A stretch of 15,620 nucleotides of DNA. It comes from UBA11540 sp045531755 (lineage in GTDB: Bacteria; Bacillota; Clostridia; Oscillospirales; Ruminococcaceae). A model generated the notes under the pieces. The model saw only the letters and a list, made by a program, of their open reading frames with translations, had not been told where the DNA came from and did no database searches. The stretch is from positions 1 through 15,620 of the forward strand of contig JAZSEP010000107.1 of NCBI GenBank assembly GCA_045531755.1. Reading direction: 5' to 3'. Both the position numbers and the translations under genes were made by a program. Shown here piece after piece: positions 12,297 through 15,620 of the stretch (positions within the stretch are counted from its first letter, which is position 1; every line of letters starts with the position of its first letter).

Positions 12297-14096
12297 ATGA
12301 ATTTACTAACTATTACTATGGACAAAGACAGGTCGCTGACACCGAGCGTATACAGCCTGGGCGTTGAAGGGGACCACAAAATTGACAAAATCGTGCTTGC
12401 CACTCCTAAAAAGTGGGAAGAAACAGACGTTTCCAATGCTGACGTTGCTCTTCACATGATGACAGAGAACGGATATTTTCACAATGCCGTTTGTGAGGAA
12501 AGGCTCGTCGATGAAGAGTGCGTGAGGTTTTTGTTTCCTGTTACAAGGGAGATGACCTGCAAAAGCGGAAAGCTGAAGGTCGAATTTTCCTTTTCGGACA
12601 CCGCTCTTCCTTTTTCCTTCACAAGCCGAACAGCAGAGCTTTTAGTTGCCGATTCCTTGACCGACAGCGAAGAAATCGAGTCGGATTATTCCGGACTTCT
12701 TTGGGACGTGACGGGCAAGGTTGAAGGCTTTTCTTCAAGGCTTGAAGTCACGGAGAAAAGTGTTGCAGAGCTTGAAAAATCAGTTGAGGAAATCGATATA
12801 ATCAAGGGCTTTTTTGGCTACAACGACGAGGAAATTCTCGGTCTTGAGGCTGACTTTGAGAACAACGACTTCACCCGTCTTGCAGGTGCGCAAGGTCTTG
12901 AGGCGGGCGCTGATTTCGACTCGTTTGCAATGTACCAAAGGCGCCGCTGCAACGTGAGCGATGACGGAACAATCGTCGCTTATTACGGTGATGAAAACTA
13001 CCGCGACGACGGCTCTAACGGTCAGGTTATGGTGTATCAGCCCGCGTTTTACTACCGCGTTGTACCGACAAAGCTTGAAAAGATAGACGGCGGTTTGGGA
13101 CACCACATAAGAAAGGCAAATTACTATATTTCAGCAAAGCCAAAGCCCTTTTTCAAGCTTCACCCTGCTTTCTATGACGGGAATGGTAAACCCGTTGAGT
13201 ACATTCTATATTCTGCATACGAGGGCAGTATGTATGATGTTTCTGCAGGCGAGTACGTCAATGACGGTACAAACACCGATACTTCTATCGACGCGGGTGA
13301 CCTGCTCTGTTCGGTTGCAGGTGTGAAACCTATTTCCGGGCTGAAAAAGCGTTTAACTAAAGCAAACCTTGAACTAATGGCACAGAACAGAAATTCGGGT
13401 TGGCATCTTGAAACCATCAAAGCAACAAGTGCAAATCAGCTTCTTATGATGGTCGAACTTGGCACAATGAACACACAGACCGCCATTGGTCAAGGTGTTG
13501 TTAATATCGGTGACAACTCGGCATATAACTGTTCCAGCCTTACAGGCTCCACGGCTGACCTCGGTAATGGTACAGGGCAAGCTGCGAAAACTATCAGTGA
13601 AATCGGTGGTACCGAAACCGCATATACAATCGCAGGAAAGGTTTCTGTCTCATACCGTGGCATTGAAAACCCTTGGGGAAACATTTATAAGCACATTCAG
13701 GGTATCAACATTTGGGGCGACGGAACAATGGGTGGCGGTCAACCTTATGTGGCAAACACATTCACCTTCAACGAAAACAAACACAACGACGGCAACTATG
13801 AACCGGTTGGATTCACCCTTGCCAACGCAACCGGATATATCAAGGCAATGGGTTATGGCAACGAAAAATTCGATTGGTTGCTGATGCCTTCTGAAATTGG
13901 TGGTACGTCTCAATTTCCCGCTGGTGACTATCTGTCTATTGCACAAAACTTGAACGAACACCGTATTGTTCGGTTGGGTGGTCATTATAATACCGCCGCT
14001 ATTGCAGGTGGTTTCTGTTTTGCTTGCGATAGCACTATTGGTACTTCTATTCGCGGTCTCGGCGGTCGTCTGTTGTATGTACCTACTGCAAAGTAA
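12297..14096 (+). CDS. Phage tail fibre/receptor-binding-type protein with DGR-type variable C-terminus
   Basis: A 599-aa protein. Residues 1-125 look like a beta-rich baseplate-attachment domain (BppU-like at best). Residues 140-170 are a short coiled coil (GKVEGFSSRLEVTEKSVAEL), fitting a trimeric fibre. Residues 200-450 resemble the body of clostridial phage minor structural proteins. The C-terminal domain contains RGIENPWGNIYKHIQGINIW (about 453-472), DWLLMPSEIGGTS (about 525-537) and RLGG...LGGRLLYVP, the pattern of the C-type-lectin/formylglycine-enzyme-like fold seen in DGR target proteins. Its job would be binding a cell-surface receptor. The ATG at 12297 has GGAGG five bases upstream. 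It is first in a six-gene operon ending in holin and amidase. It could instead be an anchored adhesin, but the context favours a phage fibre. Confidence 0.85.
   Translation: MNLLTITMDKDRSLTPSVYSLGVEGDHKIDKIVLATPKKWEETDVSNADVALHMMTENGYFHNAVCEERLVDEECVRFLFPVTREMTCKSGKLKVEFSFSDTALPFSFTSRTAELLVADSLTDSEEIESDYSGLLWDVTGKVEGFSSRLEVTEKSVAELEKSVEEIDIIKGFFGYNDEEILGLEADFENNDFTRLAGAQGLEAGADFDSFAMYQRRRCNVSDDGTIVAYYGDENYRDDGSNGQVMVYQPAFYYRVVPTKLEKIDGGLGHHIRKANYYISAKPKPFFKLHPAFYDGNGKPVEYILYSAYEGSMYDVSAGEYVNDGTNTDTSIDAGDLLCSVAGVKPISGLKKRLTKANLELMAQNRNSGWHLETIKATSANQLLMMVELGTMNTQTAIGQGVVNIGDNSAYNCSSLTGSTADLGNGTGQAAKTISEIGGTETAYTIAGKVSVSYRGIENPWGNIYKHIQGINIWGDGTMGGGQPYVANTFTFNENKHNDGNYEPVGFTLANATGYIKAMGYGNEKFDWLLMPSEIGGTSQFPAGDYLSIAQNLNEHRIVRLGGHYNTAAIAGGFCFACDSTIGTSIRGLGGRLLYVPTAK
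13977..14069 (+). other. Candidate DGR variable region (VR)
   Basis: Residues 561-591 of the fibre protein. Thirty of 31 codons end in T or C (only GCA at 14004 does not), and adenine is only 13 of 93 bases. This is what results when AAY codons of a template repeat are randomised at adenines. A GC-rich run at about 14050-14070 and the invariant-looking tail LLYVPTAK follow, in the place where a DGR's IMH-type end would be. No template copy is found in the window. Confidence 0.6.
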
Positions 14097-14108
14097 AGGA
14101 GTGTTTAT

Positions 14109-14369
14109 ATGAAAATCTATAAAAACGTGAGGAGCACCGTTTGTCCCGAGCATCTCTTCATTGACGAAAAGAGCGTTTGGGTGGCGGAGAATATAAAAGA
14201 AGTTGAGCTCGAGCTTGAAAGCGAAAGCTACGTCGAATATGAATTCGACCAAACAAGATACTCAAAAGATGAGTATGTCGCACTTTTGAGCAACAAAAAC
14301 GCAGGGCTTGAGGTGCAGGTTACCGACACACAGCTTGCGTTGTGTGAAATCTATGAAAGGATGATTTAG
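14109..14369 (+). CDS. Hypothetical phage-module protein (86 aa)
   Basis: Not recognised. It is acidic, with a central run of Glu-rich sequence (EVELELESESYVEYEF), no membrane segment and a beta-rich look. The start is supported by AAAGGAG nine bases upstream and the 12-bp gap after the fibre stop. It lies between the fibre and the holin group, where tail-tip accessory or fibre-assembly proteins often occur. If the fibre is DGR-diversified, a small partner such as a chaperone is possible, but the sequence shows no basis for a specific role. It ends 1 bp before the next ATG. Confidence 0.75.
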   Translation: MKIYKNVRSTVCPEHLFIDEKSVWVAENIKEVELELESESYVEYEFDQTRYSKDEYVALLSNKNAGLEVQVTDTQLALCEIYERMI

Positions 14370-14370
14370 T

Positions 14371-14478
14371 ATGGCAAAAATCTATGCGGAATTGATATCA
14401 AAAGGGCTCAAAACCATCGACGACGTGCCCGCAATTCTTCGTGCTCAGGTGCAGAAAATCCTTGCAGAGAGGGTTTAG
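14371..14478 (+). CDS. Very small phage protein, CD1375/XkdX-like (35 aa)
   Basis: A complete 35-codon gene from ATG 14371 to TAG 14476-14478. It translates to MAKIYAELISKGLKTIDDVP followed by AILRAQVQKILAERV. The pattern MAKIY.xLIxKGxKTIxDVP..xRxxVxxxL resembles the tiny CD1375/XkdX-type proteins that follow tail-fibre genes in Firmicutes prophages. It is predicted to be helical with no membrane segment. It starts 1 bp after the previous stop and ends 1 bp before the next start, so it is embedded in a tightly packed operon, which supports it being real despite its size. Its function is unknown in the family. Confidence 0.75.
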   Translation: MAKIYAELISKGLKTIDDVPAILRAQVQKILAERV

Positions 14479-14479
14479 T

Positions 14480-14722
14480 ATGAGCTCGGAAATTATCGTA
14501 TCGATTATTACACTTTTGGGGAGTGCCCTGGGCACCTTCGGTGGCATTCTCCTCAATGCTCGGCTCACTAACTACCGCATTGAACAGCTTGAAAAGAAGG
14601 TTGACCGCCACAACAACGTTATCGAGCGTGTCTATATTCTGGAAAAGCGTGATGCGGTTGAGGAAGAGGAACTGAAGGTCATAAATCACAGGTTGAGTGA
14701 CCTTGAAGAATATCACAAATAG
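14480..14722 (+). CDS. Small membrane protein with coiled coil, XhlA-like (holin-associated)
   Basis: An 80-aa protein. Residues 4-28 form one hydrophobic, glycine-containing transmembrane helix (IIVSIITLLGSALGTFGGIL). Residues 32-78 are a charged coiled coil (RIEQLEKKVDRHNNVIERVY...LEEYHK). This layout resembles XhlA-type or hemolysin-XhlA-like lysis accessory proteins, usually with the coiled coil before the helix; here the order is reversed, so the match is in type rather than in sequence. The start at 14480 follows GAGAGGG and lies 1 bp after the preceding stop. Its position directly before a holin and an endolysin supports a lysis or membrane role. Confidence 0.7.
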   Translation: MSSEIIVSIITLLGSALGTFGGILLNARLTNYRIEQLEKKVDRHNNVIERVYILEKRDAVEEEELKVINHRLSDLEEYHK

Positions 14723-14730
14723 GAGAAAAT

Positions 14731-14949
14731 ATGAACATTGATTGGAAGAAAAAACTTACAAGCAGAAAATTCTGGGCGGCGATTGTGGGCTTTGTTACTC
14801 CGCTTTTGCTCGCTTTTGGCATCAGCGAAGATGTGGTAGTGCAGGTATCGGGCATTATTATGTCGGGTGCTACCGCGATAGCCTACATAATCGGCGAGGG
14901 TCTTGTGGATAGCGAAAGGGCGGCAAATGATAAAGAAGAAATTTCTTGA
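14731..14949 (+). CDS. Phage holin
   Basis: A 72-aa protein with the basic N-terminus WKKKLTSRKFW (5-15) leading into a hydrophobic segment (16-30). A second segment (about 35-55, VVVQVSGIIMSGATAIAYII) follows, then the charged tail GEGLVDSERAANDKEE. This is the layout of small clostridial two-helix holins, which form pores that release the endolysin. The ATG follows AGGAG with 5-nt spacing. The last 23 bases overlap the amidase gene, a classic lysis-cassette arrangement. Confidence 0.83.
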   Translation: MNIDWKKKLTSRKFWAAIVGFVTPLLLAFGISEDVVVQVSGIIMSGATAIAYIIGEGLVDSERAANDKEEIS

Positions 14950-15553
14950 ACAAAACTCTTGTTTCACCTCGCCGACAAAGATTGTTCCCGAATTCATCAT
15001 CGTTCATTCTACAGGCGCGGGATACAAATCAAAGGATGCGCTTTTCAACAGCTGGAACAAGCCTGACAGGCTCTCTGTTCACGGTATGGCAGACGACGAG
15101 GGGGCTTATCATACCCTTCCGTTAAACTACCTCGGTTGGCACGTTGGCAAAAAGGGCAACACAAAAACTGTCGGGTTTGAAATCTGTGAGCCCAAATGCA
15201 TTGCCTACGCTGACAAGGCACATACAAGGATTGATACTGACGTCTATGACCCTAACGACGTTGACGTGCGGTTTGATTTTGAAAAGCGATACCAAAATGC
15301 CGTGGAGCTTGCGGTGGAATTTTGCAAGGAACTGGGATTTGGCGCCGACAGGCTTCTCTCTCATCGGGAAGCGTGCGCGAAGGGTATCGCCTCAAACCAT
15401 GCCGACGTGGAGCATTGGTTTGCGCTATTTGGCAAGAATATGGACACCTTCCGCAATGACGTGAAAAGGAAACTTGCAAAGAAAAACGCCGTTGTTAAAA
15501 AGCCGGTTATCAAAAGACAAAACAAGCTGACTCTTATACCCGAAACAAAGTAG
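14927..15553 (+). CDS. N-acetylmuramoyl-L-alanine amidase (phage endolysin, Amidase_2/PGRP type)
   Basis: A 208-aa zinc amidase that cuts the bond between MurNAc and L-Ala in peptidoglycan. Visible motifs are FIIVHSTGA (23-31; H27 a zinc ligand), SVHGMADDEGAYHTLP (50-65), WHVG (71-74), TVGFEIC (81-87; E86 catalytic region) and LLSHREAC (143-150; H146 ligand). ASNHADVEHW (155-164) probably supplies the third ligand, D160. No SH3 or choline-type wall-binding repeat follows; the last ~25 residues are a basic tail (KKNAVVKKPVIKRQNK) that could bind the wall by charge. The chosen ATG at 14927 follows GAAAGGG and overlaps the holin end by 23 bp. It is the last gene of the fibre-lysis operon and has no signal peptide, so export would depend on the holin. 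Confidence 0.92.
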   Translation: MIKKKFLEQNSCFTSPTKIVPEFIIVHSTGAGYKSKDALFNSWNKPDRLSVHGMADDEGAYHTLPLNYLGWHVGKKGNTKTVGFEICEPKCIAYADKAHTRIDTDVYDPNDVDVRFDFEKRYQNAVELAVEFCKELGFGADRLLSHREACAKGIASNHADVEHWFALFGKNMDTFRNDVKRKLAKKNAVVKKPVIKRQNKLTLIPETK

Positions 15554-15563
15554 AAATATCAGG

Positions 15564-15588
15564 CCAAGCCCGCAACGGGTTGGGGGGG
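15564..15588 (+). other. G-rich hairpin after the amidase gene
   Basis: CCAA-(G)-CCCG (15564-15572) pairs with CGGG-TTGG (15576-15583), with one bulged G, and is followed by a run of seven G that begins in the stem (15582-15588). A second, wobble-rich pairing of 15562-15571 with sequence around 15587-15596 is also possible. There is no T-run, so it is not a standard terminator. An ATG follows at 15610 and may begin the next gene, beyond the window. Confidence 0.4.
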
Positions 15589-15620
15589 TTTGGTTGCCCA
15601 AAAAAATTTATGGAAAATAA

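Noticed and set aside
13650..14252. A 200-codon minus-strand frame across the fibre C-terminus
   Set aside because: Its openness follows from the biased codons of the opposite strand. It has no ribosome binding site and runs against the operon.
12297..15620. A DGR template repeat inside the window
   Set aside because: I looked for an adenine-rich copy of 13930-14090 on both strands, including 15554-15620, and found none.
11463..15620. CRISPR array, tRNA gene or att-type repeat in the accessory part
   Set aside because: No regularly spaced repeats, no tRNA cloverleaf and no paired direct repeats were seen. The short ACAC/GTGT repeats are operators with irregular spacing.

Overview
The window looks like a chromosome segment from a low- to mid-GC Gram-positive anaerobe of the class Clostridia, probably a gut Ruminococcaceae/Oscillospiraceae-type or Lachnospiraceae-type bacterium. 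This is inferred from strong AGGAGG-type ribosome binding sites, consensus sigma-A promoters, compact divergent and convergent gene pairs, and the families present. No rRNA or other taxonomic marker lies in the window, so the placement is tentative.

Left part (1-11462), ordinary host genes. A sugar or polyol catabolic pair on the minus strand (Gfo/Idh/MocA oxidoreductase, cut by the window edge, and a xylose-isomerase-like TIM-barrel isomerase/epimerase) is transcribed away from an AraC-type regulator, with two almost fully overlapping promoters between them. Next comes a long-form CapD/PglF-type nucleotide-sugar 4,6-dehydratase with its own promoter and a terminator-like hairpin in its leader. 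A strong shared terminator separates it from lepA (EF4) and trmL on the minus strand. Divergent from trmL is a three-gene plus-strand operon: a DUF1015 protein, a small unknown protein and a cation diffusion facilitator with a duplicated C-terminal domain. It converges on the GTPase gene hflX at another bidirectional terminator. hflX is the second gene of a minus-strand operon whose first gene is a small XRE-type repressor.

Right part (11463-15620), a phage-derived accessory module. The 188-bp region between the XRE gene and the rightward genes has the layout of a phage genetic switch. There are two divergent sigma-A promoters, each with a 13-bp operator (ACACR-N3-YGTGT) in its spacer, and one more copy downstream of each. 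The rightward promoter drives a coiled-coil protein and a sigma-70 region-4-like protein, followed by an intrinsic terminator. After a gap with a 10-bp-phased direct repeat come a 599-aa tail fibre/receptor-binding-type protein, three small phage proteins, a holin and an N-acetylmuramoyl-L-alanine amidase. No terminase, capsid, portal, tape-measure or integrase gene is present.

Most notable: the last ~40 residues of the fibre protein look like the variable region (VR) of a diversity-generating retroelement (DGR). Thirty of 31 consecutive codons end in T or C, adenine is depleted, and the residues fit the C-type-lectin/formylglycine-enzyme-like fold of DGR targets. No template repeat or reverse transcriptase is in the window; if the DGR is intact they should lie just to the right. 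The best candidate for an unusual system is therefore a minimal 'variable fibre plus lysis' cassette under a repressor that also sits in one operon with the host ribosome-rescue GTPase HflX.
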